Shown here: positions 33,724-45,399 of the stretch, piece by piece
How positions within the stretch are numbered: the first letter of the stretch is position 1
Layout: the number at the start of each line of letters is the position of its first letter
From: Plantago ovata
Lineage: Eukaryota > Streptophyta > Magnoliopsida > Lamiales > Plantaginaceae
Assembly (NCBI GenBank): GCA_028274465.1
Contig: CM051457.1
Location: forward strand, 71,336,496-71,400,495
DNA length: 64,000 nucleotides
Reading direction: 5' to 3'
Notes under the pieces: generated by a model
What the model saw: only the letters and a program-made list of their open reading frames with translations
The model's database searches: none
Told to the model about the DNA's origin: nothing
Program-made: the position numbers and the translations under genes

Positions 33724-34398
33724 GCCCCAACTCCAGAATTCAATACTTTCTCGCTTTTTCTCCCACCTTGGACCCCCGTTTTCACTTGTTTCTTGAGTGC
33801 TTTCAGGTACTACTCAATTATAGGAGTTGGACACGAACCTTTATCTCAGGGAAGTATACTTTCAATCCAATTTTTCCTTTCTAATCAACTTTTCTTTGCT
33901 CGAGGACGAGCAAAAGTTTAGGTTTGGGGAGGGGTCATTGGATTTTCAGTACTATGTGCTTATTTAGTTCGTGTATGCCTGTTATTAACTCAAGTTCTTG
34001 TGATTTGTCGTGTTTTTAAAATTTTTGCATGCATATCATCCTTAGATTAGTCGTTGTGTGGAGTCTATTGCCAAGTTTTTTCGAACTTTTTTATTGAGTA
34101 GACTAAGTGTTTATGACCATTGATCATATGTTGCATCACTTTGCAAGTAGTTTGAGGCTTGTCTCGCTTGGTTTGTCACATTCACATGTGCACTAGTTAA
34201 GCTTAGTAGTCTCGACACCACCTCGAGTGGCGTTTCTTCTACTGCGGTTCACGATGACCTTATAAAATGATGCATGTTAGAATCTATGGTTGTAACCCGT
34301 GTAATATGTACGTAACAGGCGACAAGTTCTTCACCTCGATTAGAGATTGCCAAATTCCTAGGAAGGAGGTAGTGTCAGGTGTGTGATTCATTGTGTTA

Positions 34399-34608
34399 AA
34401 CCTATTCTATCGAATAGGTTTTGGGGAGGGGGTTGCTTCGTTTTACTTGTTTTTCATCTTTGAGTCATTGTAAAATTTTCCTTTTTCTTTTTGTTTCGTG
34501 TCCCAACCTATTCTTGCGAATAGGTTTGGGGAGGCGTCTTGTAAAGTTTGTCCTTTTTCTTTTCGTCTTTGTGCTCAAACCTATTCTCTCGAATAGGTTT
34601 GGGGAGGT
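34399..34608 (+). repeat. Three hairpin-plus-polypurine modules (G2)
   Basis: The stem AACCTATTC/GAATAGGTT is invariant. Loops are TATC (34408-34411), TTGC (34514-34517) and TCTC (34587-34590). Each is followed by TTGGGGAGG. Same stem as in G1. Confidence 0.8.
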
Positions 34609-35333
34609 GTTTTTGTCACTTAGTGTTGCTGCTTGCCCCCATACATAAAAAAAAAAAAAGAAACAAAAAGAAAAGAAAAATAAAAGAAAGAGAAAAAAAA
34701 AACAAAAAGAAAAAGAATAAAGAATAAGACCCAAAAAAACAAAAGAAGGATCGTTGCAAGCCAAAAAGCAGCCTTGTAAAGTGTCAAGTGTCATGTAAAT
34801 ATTTGTTCTTGTGAAGTTATCGAGTTGTAAATTCTATCTTTTGTTTCGTGTCGCCTTTGTCCAAGGCCTGTTCTTGACCACCCTCGTCTTGCCATTCAAG
34901 AAGTGGTTGAAAGAGACTCATTCTTTGAGAGTCTGGGTAGAATAAGGGAGTGTTATCTTTTTAGGGAACCCTCCTTCGTTTGATGAGAGCCAGTATTGGT
35001 TCGCACTTTCTTGAGGAAAAGTCTCGCTTGGTGAACAGTAGTTAGCCCTCAGTTGCACGGGCCAATTGTAGTATGATAATATGCATCATTGTGTCGTCAC
35101 TGACCAGGTCCAGGTAGAGGATGTTACGAGAGACTCCTTTGTTTAACAAAGTGCACATGAGAATGTGTATATTAACAATCGAGGCATTCTTCAACCTACT
35201 TGCATGTCATGCTCATATTGTCTTATTTATAAACACTTGGTAGATTCAATAGATTAGTTCACTTTACTTGGCATCAGACTCCTTTTTGTGTTGCATTTAG
35301 ATTAGTTTGTTGCTTGTGGACAAGCAAGGGTTT

Positions 35334-35346
35334 GGTTTGGGTAGAT
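35334..35346 (+). promoter_or_regulatory. Polypurine tract of G2
   Basis: A TTTGGGTAGAT stretch immediately precedes the 3' LTR start TGATGAACG. It is less pure than the internal module copies. Confidence 0.65.
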
Positions 35347-36747
35347 TGATGAACGTATTTTTGACACGTTCATCTTGTCTTTTTTACCTTCTTTTGCTAT
35401 ATTTTTGCTTAGTTTTTGGTTAGTTTTGTAGAATAGTGTCACGTTTTGTGTTTTCTGCATTTTCAGGCACTTAGGAACAAAATGGCATTTTTGGAGCTAA
35501 AAACGAGCTTTTTTGATGGAAAATGGCCCCGTTGAAGTTCCTTGATCTCCATGGCTTTGTTCGTGAGTGTTTGAGCATCAATAAGTGTTGAGAAGGACGA
35601 GTCTAAGGCACCCGAGGGCCGGTTGTGGGCAAAAGATTGAGTTTCAAGACAAAATTCTGCCCAGGAACCAAGCTAAGCGCTTGGAGGAAGTGAAGCGGGG
35701 CGCTTCAATTTTCAGTAGCCAAGGATTCCGGAACAGCAGCCAAGCGCTTCGCTTGGCTTCCCCCAAGCGAAGCGCTCCGCTTGGCAGCTCCAAAGCGGAG
35801 CTCTTGGCAGTAGTTACGTTTTCGGATTTCACCTTCAAGACACAGATTTTCAGTTACTTTACAAAACTTTTGACATTGGTAAACATTCTGGGAGAGCTTC
35901 TAAGCCCCAATTTCAGAGAAACTCAGATTTATATTGTATTTTAGCTTTGGATTGAAGGATTTGGCATAGAATTCATCCTTTGTTTCATCTACGGAGAGGT
36001 TTTCATCAATAACCATCGATTAGTGACAGCTTTGGAGGTAACATTGTATCATTATCTCTTGTCTAGTAGTTTGATTTGATGTATTCTGATTGTGATTCAT
36101 ATGATTTAATGTCTATGTTGATGAATATGAGTAGCTAAACTCCTTCTGTTGGTGGTAGAATGTAGAATATGCATGCTGTGGATTACGTTTATGCTTACAT
36201 GAGATTGTGATTCAATCTTGCTGCAAATTACTTCATATGATTCGTAGTTGCCTATAAAATATATTCGAATAGAGTATGTGACAAGCTCGTGGTCAATGAA
36301 AGCTATAGGATTGTATGTTAGTGATTTGCAGCATGCTAGATAAATGGTGTCCGTGACAAGCACCTCTAAAGTATTGATAGTGGTCTTTTATGACGTGTGT
36401 CTTGAAAGTTACCTAGACAGGTTGCTTAGCCGACTTAGTCGAAGGTTTTACGCATCGAACTTGTGAGCATATTCGTAGTCCATGAATGTGTATTTGATTT
36501 CTACCACCGACCGTTTTCTAAACTTGATTACATCAATCTGATTTCTTGCTTGCTTTTGTGCAAAACAATTTTCTCAAAACCACTTGAACTAGTTGACTGA
36601 ATTATCTTACAAAAACCTCAAACAAAGCCACGTTAGGTTCCGAGAGAACGACACTCGGGGACAACTTGCCATTGCACTCTAGTTTGTGTAGTGATAAGTG
36701 TTCTTTGGCTATTAAACAAATTTAATTGTTGAAAAAACGACTCATCA
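35347..36747 (+). repeat. 3' LTR of G2
   Basis: A 1,401-bp partner of 30010-31405. Landmarks are in the same order, including the palindrome array and the CATCA end. Scattered differences include an extra short segment near 36637. Confidence 0.92.
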
Positions 36748-37481
36748 CTAAGTCAAGAAGAAAAAAGCAAAGACACGAAGAAATTAGAAAAGCTAACATT
36801 TCCATTGGCACTGTCATTGATTACACAAAGACCAGCAATGAGGAAACCACTTAGAACGTGATCAGAAACCTCCATGGTTGCTGGATCATAAAGCTGGAAG
36901 ATCTTTTGGCCAATGATTTCTTTCCAACTGCTGTACTGAATCAAATGTACACTTGGATTGAATTGAAAGTTGCAAGAAAAGAAAGGGATCCTCCTCCCTA
37001 CCCAAGGAACATTGTTATTAAATTGTTGAACTTAGAAATTTTGGTAAAATGAACTTCCATCAGCAAGAAGATGAAGCAAGAGCCTGATTTAATCAAGACG
37101 ATGGATGTTGCTTACTATAGTGATCCTATAACCAAGAAGTCCAAAAAGAAATATGGCTTGATTCCTTATGAGTAGTTTTATTTCACTACTAAGGATCAAG
37201 AAGAAGATCTTCTCTGGTTAAGGAAGATTCATGCCAACAAGGGTATTTCAGACACTCAACTTCTACATGCTAGCAATTGGGGCATGCACTTGTGGGTAAT
37301 ACACTACAAAGAGATGAATGGTGAAAACCATCTTTATACTGCCTGCAAGAATGCAAGAATTATTCAACTTGAAGTCCGTAAGCTACATGAAGATTACGAG
37401 AACGGCTGTGTTGAATTCACTGCTCTTGCTGAGAAGAGTGTAAAGGAGATTTTTAGAAAATCTTCTGCTGGAATAGACTAG
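36748..37481 (+). pseudogene. S1 aORF segment 6 (C-terminus)
   Basis: After G2 the ORF resumes with an RRKKQRHEEIRKA-like basic cluster in a shifted frame. Next comes LHGCWIIKLEDLLANDFFPTA (36858-37052) and then, after another shift, a C-terminal block that S4 lacks: DLLWLRKIHANKG, SNWGMHLWVIHYKEMNGENH and a Glu-rich end (37284-37481), with TAG at 37479. The final ~150 codons exist only here, because S4 has a ~0.5-kb deletion. Confidence 0.75.
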
Positions 37482-37724
37482 TCTATTGGAAAAGCTTTGT
37501 TTTGTTTGCTGATTACTTTGGTTATCTATGAACTTTCTTGTAAACTTACTGAAATATAACTATCAACAATGAACTTTTTTACTCATATTGGTTTTTGATT
37601 ATGCTTACTGTTTTATTATTCAAGTATGTTTGCACTAATCAACTGATTTATTCAACATCAGGAACCTCTAAAAGGGTAACAATTAATTTAGCCATGGATT
37701 GCTAACTTCAAAAAGGGGGAAATT
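37482..37724 (+). other. S1 3' untranslated region and polypurine tract
   Basis: A short non-coding end with GCCATGGATTGCTAAC, ending in AAAAAGGGGGAAATT (37710-37724) directly before the LTR start TGTTAGG. S4 and S2 have the same tract. Confidence 0.75.
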
Positions 37725-39242
37725 TGTTAGGCAACTTGTAATTTGGATGAGCAATTAACCATGCTAAATTAAGGAAAGTCCAGTAATTAGTACTCATAAG
37801 GTCCATAGGAATTCAGAATTTTAAGGACATTGTAAAAGAGGAACGTTTGCTGAAAGACTTAGTGTAGATACTAGTTAGGTTATTTCGTTTGCTGATGATG
37901 TACTTTGTTTTTACAAACGAACTATTGAAGACCGAGAACCGCTCATAAACTTGAAGATTCGAAGATTGAAGACTTAGAAGAATTCTGAGATAGGTATCTA
38001 CAAAGGCACATGTTGCTCAGAAAGTGAGATTTTCAGCAACAACTCGCATAAGTGAAAATCTATGTGACAGAGTAGGTGGTGCTTGCTGAAACTGAGACTA
38101 ACCACTTGCTGACAACATATGTGACCTCCTTGCTGAAGAGTACTTGCATTTTGGCTCCAACGTTCACATTTGAATTTGATTCAAATGAACATTAAATGCA
38201 AAGTAGGCACGCGAAGAACATGAAGACAAGAAGACAAATATAGGACGCTGCTGAAAGTACAAAATCAAGATAGTGACATCTTAAGGTGAAAAGCCTTAGA
38301 ATTTGAAATTCAAACGGCTCCCTTGAGACACTATAAATAGAGGTCATCTGGGAAAGAGTAGAAGTGTGTGAACAACGTGATCAAACTCTCACTTGTGCTT
38401 TAAACACTCAAAACCTTCCATAGTCTTTACTGCCTATTGATCCGTTCCAAGACTTAAGCTTGAAACAAAAGTTACTTGTGAAGAAGTAGAACATTCACGG
38501 CTAAGAAATTAGTTAAGTGTTCTTTCTTTCGAACAAGAACAAGTCTTGATACCAGAAACAACTTAACTTGCTTACTGAAAAGTATTACAAGTTATGTTTC
38601 TTTAGATAACTTGTTATAGCTGAAAAAGTTATATTCAAGCGATCTCATCCCAAACCTCTCTAACTGATAAACACCCTTTTCAGGCGTGAAATTCAAGGGG
38701 AATTAATCAAGCATAATGTTGCTGATTATAAGTCCCAAGTTTGGTGGAGAACAATGTTACAGTTCTCTAGTTAGGTTGGAAACGAAGCAAGTGTGCTTTG
38801 GTTTCTGAAGAATCATTAGTGATAGGATTTGTAAGGAACCTCACATCTTATATTAATGGAGTCAGTCCTAGAAAGGACAAAGTTGATTAGTTGAGGGATT
38901 ACACCACTCTCAGATACCACTATAAAAGTGTTTGTGTGATTTACTTCACCGCATTTAGTTTTCAGCAAGCAACATTTATTGTACACTGACACTCTGCTCA
39001 CTTGCTGAAACTAGCACTCTCTAAAAATCACTTATTGTAAAAAGACTTCCACACTTTGTTTTTAAGTACCAGCAAACTTGTTACTGAAAAGTAATAAGTA
39101 CTTGCTGAGAAAGTTAAGTACCAACAAACTCATTACTGAAAAGTAATAAGCACTTGCTGATAAAGTTTTAAACCACGAAAAGTTTGAAAAGACTATTCAC
39201 CCCCCCCCCCCAGTCTTTTCTTGTTGTTTAAAGGGACCAACA
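37725..39242 (+). repeat. 3' LTR of S1
   Basis: A 1,518-bp LTR, TGTTAGGC...ACCAACA. A TATAAATAGAGG box lies at ~38333-38344. Near the 3' end are two copies of a ~56-bp unit (39058-39169) and a run of ten or more C (39200-39211). S-family LTRs also occur at 1-1383, 39338-41519 and 46214-47919. Confidence 0.92.
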
Positions 39243-41519
39243 ATTGCATTATTCCACTGATTTATTGAACATCAGAAACTTATAAAGATTTGTAATTAAT
39301 TTAGCCATGGATTGCTAACATCAAAAAGGGAGAAATTTGTTAGGAAACTTGTAATTTTTATGAGCAATTAACCATGCTAAATTAAGTTAAAGTCCAGTAA
39401 CTAGTACTCTTAAGGTCCATAGGAATTTAAATTTTTTAGGACATTGTAAAAGAGGAACGTGTGCTGATGACTTAGTGTAGGTACCAGTTAGGTTCTTATG
39501 TTTGCTGATGATGTACTTTGTTTTCACAAACAATCTATTGAAGACCTAGAACCACTCATAAAGTTGAAGATTTGAAGACTGAAGACTTAGAAGATTTCTA
39601 AGAAGGTATCTACAAAGGCGCATTTTATCTCAGAAAGTGAGTAAGTCAGCAATCAGTTTGCATAAGTGAAAATCTATATGACAGAGTATGTTGTGTTTGC
39701 TTAACTGAGACTGCTTACTTGCTGATAACACATGTGACCTCCTTGCTGAAGAAGTACTTTGCATTTTGGCTCCAACGTTCACATTTGAATTTTCAAAGAG
39801 CATTAAATGCTAAAGCACGCTGAAGACATGAAGACAAGAAGACAAAAGAAGAACGTTGCTGATAGTACTATTCTGGCAAGAGATAGTGACATCTTAAGGT
39901 ACAAGTCTTAGAATTTGAAATTCAAACGGCTACCTTTAGACACTATAAATAGAGGTCCTTAGGCTGAGTAGAAGGGTGTGTCAACAACGTGATCAAATTC
40001 TAACTTGTGCTTTAAACACTCAAATCCTTCCCTACTCTCAAACTGCCTATTGATCCGTTCCAAGACTTAAATTTGAAACAAAAGCTACTTGTGAAGAAGT
40101 AGAATACTAAAAGCTAAGAAACTAGTTAATTGTTCTTTCCTCTAAACAAGAACAAGTCTTAACACCGGAAATAATAAACTTGGTTACTGTGAACTATTAC
40201 AAGTTGAGTTTCTTTAGGTTACTTGTTATAGCTGAAAAGTTATTTTCAAGTTATCTCAACTCAAACCTCTCTAACTGATAAAAACCACCTTTCAGGCGTG
40301 TTTGTCAGGGGGAACTAATCAAACATAATTTTGCTGATAAAGTGCCCCAAGTTTGGTGGAGAACAAGGTTACAGTTCTCAAGTTTAGGTTGAAAACAAGG
40401 CTGGTGTGCTTTGGTTTCTGAGAATCATTAGTGATAGGATTTGTAAGGAAACTCATATCTTATCATAGTGGATTCAGTCCTAGAAAGGACAAAGTGGATT
40501 AGTTGAGGGATTACGCCACCCTCAGATACCACTATAAAAGTGTTTGTGTGATTTACTTTCCTGCAGTTATCTTTCAGCAAGTTACTCTGTTATGATCTAT
40601 TTGTTTATTTACTTGCTGAAACTCGCTCTCTAATAAAAGCACTTATTGTACAAGACTTCCGCATTCTGGTTTTAAGTATCAGTAACCTTTCACTGCAAAG
40701 CAACAAGTACTTGCTGAGAAAGTTAAGTACCAGCAAACTCATTACTGAAAAGTAATAAGCACTTGCTGAGAAAGTTGGGACTTTCTATTCTCAGGTCGGC
40801 TTTGTACCGACCTAAACTCAGGTCTTCATTCAATAGTTGCCATGTGGCGCTTAATTTAATCTCATCCATTCATTTCGGTTCAAAGTCATTTTTGGTACGA
40901 TGGATTATAATTAATTTTCTTTAACATTAAAAATCACCACAAAAATACAAATTAACTATAATGCCCTTAATTTCAATTTATATGATTACATATACGTAAA
41001 CCTTATTAATTAATCTTAATCACAAATCAAAGTTAATCGATCACAATAATTTATCCATTTTAATGATATATAAACTATCGAACACTTCTAAATAATATAC
41101 TTCGTAGCTAAAAAAATAAGCCTCTGTTATTGTCCTCTACAAATGTTGATAGCTAGTGCAATTAGATTATGGAAAATGAATATTCCATTCAACTGTTGTT
41201 GAAATTAATTTGATATATATTGGTTAATTTTAATTTTAGTTAAAGTAAAAAAAAGAATTAATTTAATACTTATAAAATAGTAAGAACTTATTTAAATTAT
41301 TTAAATGAATTTTTTGAAAGTAGGGGTATAACTGCACATTTATATATTTTTATCAAAATTTAATAAATTAGAATGAAATATATAATAAAGACCTACATTT
41401 AGGTCGGTATGAAGTCGACCTGAAAATAGAAAGCCCCGAGAAAGTTTTTAGACGACGAAAAAGTTTTAAAGACTATTCACCCCCCTCTAGTCTTTACTTG
41501 TTGTCTAAAGGGACCAACA
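39243..41519 (+). mobile_element. S2: 3' tail and LTR of a further S-family copy
   Basis: The first 95 bp correspond to the last part of an S internal region including the polypurine tract (TCAAAAAGGGAGAAATT). Then a full LTR runs 39338-41519, with a TATAAATAGAGG box near 39952 and a 661-bp MITE inserted near its 3' end. Subtracting the MITE and its duplication leaves ~1,512 bp, matching other S LTRs. S1 probably inserted into the end of S2; the rest of S2 would then be left of the window. Confidence 0.85.
40777..41437. mobile_element. Mutator-like MITE, 661 bp
   Basis: A 9-bp target duplication GAGAAAGTT (40768-40776 and 41438-41446) flanks terminal inverted repeats of ~42 bp: GGGACTTTCTATTCTCAGG at the left end and GGGGCTTTCTATTTTCAGG as the complement of the right end. 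The TIRs contain AGGTCGG/CCGACCT, so each end can also fold alone. The inside is AT-rich and non-coding. The 9-bp duplication points to the Mutator superfamily. The uninterrupted site is seen in other S LTRs. Confidence 0.9.
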
Positions 41520-41890
41520 CCTCCAACAGAGGGAGGTTTCGCCTACGAAAAACTTGTCTGCGCCTTGCAGACAAGAAGTACAGAAGAACAGTGGGAGAGC
41601 CGAAAATCGAGGAAGAAAGGTCTGTCACTCAAGTTGACTCTATAAATACGAGGAGTGTCTCACATTTTGAGGTAACACTCACTTCATTGTCAATATACTA
41701 CTCTCTAAACAACCCTTCCAACCTTCAAGTAAAGTCTTGTACCGGTTTGTCCAAAGCAAGCCGGACAAAAGGGGATTTAACCCCCTTTCTCCCATACGCG
41801 CATGTATCTCAGCCTGCGGAGAGTACATTCAACCAAGGAGGGTCACCGTTCGTAGAGTTCATGGCTTATACGTAAACTTACCGTGTATTT
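41520..41890 (+). other. Probable LTR-retrotransposon scrap with TATA box
   Basis: It has an unusual GC level compared with its surroundings, a GACTCTATAAATACGAGG promoter-like box (~41636-41653), then CT-rich leader-like text and a repeated AAGC(A)CCGG motif. It reads like the U3/R part of another LTR. The open frame 41498-41875 starts in the S2 LTR and is not convincing as a gene. Confidence 0.4.
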
Positions 41891-44800
41891 ATACGGGTAC
41901 ATAGAGGGTATATAGCTTTTGGTTATATCAGTTGGAATAAGAGACCCTTTTTTCGAATTTAGGGGCTATAAGAGGGTACTAATATGATTATCTCTAAAAT
42001 GTAAATGTCTAGTATATAAAGTTTGTGATTTTGGTTGAAGGTGTAAGAATTTTTATTTTTTTAATAATGGTTAAAAAATTCCTTTATTGATAAGAACCAA
42101 CATAAGAAATAAGAAATGCTCGAACGGAAGAATATACATAATTACATAACCAATAAGGGATCTTTTTTTTTTTTATTTAAGTAACAATAAGAGATTGTTG
42201 AAAATGTGTAAAATTATTTTTAATTTATACAACAAAAAATATATTTTTGGATCTGCGGTCCGCCAACCAGAAGGTCCATCCACCCACCCATGTAAGATAC
42301 TTCTATGTGTTTATTTATCCAAACATTAAAAGGGGTTAGGTCGAGTGGTCGATCACAAGATGGTGGAATGTGAAGTACAGAGCAGAATAATTTGAAATAT
42401 ATAGTTATGGACCCCTATGTAATTAATTTCTATTTATAACCAAATGAACATTTTCGTCCATGCAACTATGAACACCACCAATCAGGATATGCGGAGGTTC
42501 TTGGTGTTACGTTGGTAGCCCAATTGGCTGAGAATTAGATTAATTGGCACATCAATTCTATTCAGATAACCCATGATGACTGACTTTGTCTTGTCAAACT
42601 ACATTTTGCAGTTAAAGCTACCTAATTTGCAACTTACACAAACTGAATCGATTTCTCTCTGTTCTTCACTTTAATCAGCGCTGGTGACATTCCATTGCAT
42701 TTTTATTTTAATCGCGGACAAAGTTAACTGACAGATACAATTTAAAGTCGGACGGAGGTGAGGTGGGCAGGTAGACCCCCTAGAAAAAGGAAAGGAAAAC
42801 AAGGAGTTGTGCCCTTTAATGAAGTTGACCTGAAATGGCCTGGCAGGATTGTAACCAAAAGAAAAGGAAAGGAAACAAAAGGCCTGGCATAGACCACGTT
42901 TGGGTCTAACAACAAACACGCCGTGTCTACAGAGAATTCAGTCTACTCAATTGAGGTGCAAAAGCCACCACCATTCTTTTCTAATTCTATACTACATAAT
43001 CAATGCTTCCAACTGCACGGAAAAATTAAACTATGGTCTACCCAATTCATAAATTTCACGAATCACGCGGAACAAGAGATCGATCGATACAGTTTATTTT
43101 TTTACTATAGCGTAGCATGCGGGTGTGAATTTTTTTGTTTTTTTAGTTAGTTAGATCCTACTCACCTGGGTTTGAACCCCTTGTTGGGTTCCAACAAGAG
43201 ACAGACGTTTACTCAACCCCAAGATCAACCTCAAAGCAATACAGAAGTAATCTATATTATTCTATAAAGGAGAGTCCTCCATTCCTACATTACCATTCAA
43301 TGACCAATAACAATCAAGTATTCCATCCAAACCTAATCCATTCCTATTCCTACGTGTCATTTTAGTAGAATTTTGAATTTATTTTTATTCCATAACAAAC
43401 CTAATTCCAGCCTACTATTTCACACCATACATCCTCAAAAGCTAATGGTGTAGTAAATGCGGACAGAGTCTTGAATTAATTAGGCAGATAAATACCTATA
43501 ATTAATTAAAAATAAATTAATTGAGACTCTAGCCTAATTCTAAACCAATCCTTTTACTCAATACTCACATACCCAAGACATAAAAAAATTTACGCCTGGT
43601 CTCCTAAAAAATTTGCAATAGTCTCTCTCTACTCTTTTTAATTCTGAAATTCAACAACTCCATTAAAAGATCGATAATTGAACCGGTTCAATTTTAACTA
43701 ATGTAGTGATGAACAACATAAAATTATTTTTAAGCTTTCCACTCTTAATTAATATACTGTTCTTCTATTTTTTATGGTAGTTGGTAGATTCTCATTTTTA
43801 TGTTTATTTAATTACTAAGTATCATTGTGACTTTTTCCATCCACCCTAAAATAATGGTTCAATATTAGTAATTATTTTACAACTTTACCTTTTAATATTA
43901 TTTATACGATTCGAACATTCTATATTCAAATCGGACGGAACATATCATTTGAAATGTTTACTTATAAGCATCAAGAATAGAGATGTTGACTCGAATTCAA
44001 ATTTTGATTTGAACACAGATTTTAATCTAATATGTTGTAGTCAACTATTTAAATTTTAACTCAATACCCGATCTTAATCACCCAATTTGTATCAATGGAA
44101 AACAAATTGATACGTCATACTCTTACTATCTAATTAAATTTGATATACTCGGAGATTCTTATAAGAAAACAAATTGATAGATATACTCTTCACTATATAA
44201 TAATATTTCATTTAATTTGGATCAATTATAAATGAAATTTGTAAATAATATATTACTAATTAAATTTTCATTTATAATGAATATTTCATCTATAACTTGT
44301 AATTGTAATAATATACTATATAATTTTTTATTTATTCAATCAACCTAAATTTAACTTGATCTGATCCGAATGAACCCGGTTCGATCCGGAATTTGATATG
44401 AAATAAAATCAATAACTCAAATGATCCAATTCGAGCAGCATGATCTCTATTCAATCTAAACGACCCATTTGCTAGGTTCAATTAGTGCTAACAAAAGTGA
44501 CTTGAACTTAAAATTCAATTCGAAATCTAACATGAATTATTATGGTTAATGTAACTATCCAAACTTTGACCCAATATCCGAGTCAAAATCACCCGAGTCG
44601 AAATTAACCGAATAAATTTGACCCGAAACTTCTGATCCAAGACTACCCTAATTAAAGTTGGTTGGAGTTCATCCGATCAAAATCAAATTTAACCTCAACT
44701 CATCCAATTTGAATTTACTTGAATTAAATTCATAAGAATTATATAAAACTAATTTTATTTAAATTAAATACTTATAAAATAAAATGCGATAGCGGACATT

Positions 44801-45039
44801 CTAACAACTTGACTAGGAGCCTGAGGCAGCCAGGCAGGGACGGATAAAATTTTTGTACACCCATAATATAGTTGACTTGACATGGAAAGTAAAATAAACT
44901 TGACAACGGCTTTTGAGAAATTAAAGTAAAAACAAGTTTATGTACTAAAATGTCCATATTAAAATTCAATGTATACCATGCATGCGTATCGTTGTGTTTT
45001 TGCATGTTATCCTTATATTGTTCTCTTGGTCTGAAAACT
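41891..45039. other. AT-rich intergenic DNA without recognisable genes
   Basis: No ORF with domain-like content on either strand. Short frames at 42671-42919 and 42923-43150 look random. A possible Helitron-like start (TCTATATTATTCTATAAAGG, 43251) and an imperfect inverted repeat around 43467-43530 are the only structures I noticed. Confidence 0.5.
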
Positions 45040-45045
45040 GTTACT

Positions 45046-45215
45046 TCAAATTCAGTTCAGATCTGTTCAAATACATTAAATTATGTTCAGTTCAGATTTA
45101 CTTAATAGTATTTTACTATTTTATATTACAAATAAATTCAGTTCAGTTCAGTTTAGTCCAACTTCATTCAGTTCAATTCAATTCAATTCAGTTCAGTTTA
45201 GTTCAAACAAACAAG
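45046..45215. repeat. Degenerate TTCAG/TTCAA pentanucleotide repeat
   Basis: Runs of GTTCAGTTCAG-type units, densest at 45135-45210, mixed with TTCAA and TTTAG variants. The translated SVQFS/IQFS repeats are a by-product. Confidence 0.8.
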
Positions 45216-45399
45216 GAGTACAAAACTTTAGTCCAGAAAATAACATCTATTTACATTTTCTTGACAACAAAATAAGGTATACGTATTTAATTTTAATAGA
45301 GAATAAATATTATAAATAATATATAAAGAATTAACGGTAAGGACGGCTTAGTTTGTTAAAATATAATAGCAGCATATTCTCTGTCACAATTTAAACCGA

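Larger units (their letters stand above)
33311..35333 (+). other. G2 3' non-coding region replacing pol
   Basis: It holds a GGAAGCAACCCTAGG motif after the protease (~33356), a dense palindrome array (33505-33723), a GTTTGGGGAGG tract (33922), three hairpin-plus-polypurine modules (34399-34608) and an A/G-rich tract (34647-34740). The region 34060-35346 is similar to ~24100-25390 of G1. No ORF can be supported. Confidence 0.7.
30010..36747 (+). mobile_element. G2: second Athila-like gypsy element with gag and protease only
   Basis: A ~6.7-kb element with 1,396- and 1,401-bp LTRs (TGATGAACG...CATCA) and a perfect 5-bp target duplication CTAAG (30005-30009, 36748-36752). The primer site is a tRNA-Asp type with one change. 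Gag and protease are related to those of G1 but clearly diverged, and LTR sequences are unlike those of G1. No reverse transcriptase or integrase is present. It shares a conserved 3' non-coding region and hairpin modules with G1. Confidence 0.92.

Noticed and set aside
41498..41875. 125-codon frame as a host gene
   Set aside because: It begins inside the S2 LTR, has no recognisable domain, and the region has a TATA box and leader-like text typical of an LTR scrap.
42320..42380. tRNA-like or SINE A-box (AGGTCGAGTGGTCGATCA)
   Set aside because: No B box at the right distance and no tail or duplication seen.
43160..43200. GGGTTTGAACCCC as a tRNA or SINE B box
   Set aside because: No matching A box upstream and no cloverleaf can be drawn around it.
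45083..45319. Repeat protein of SVQFS units
   Set aside because: Translation of the TTCAG pentanucleotide repeat; other frames give similar text.
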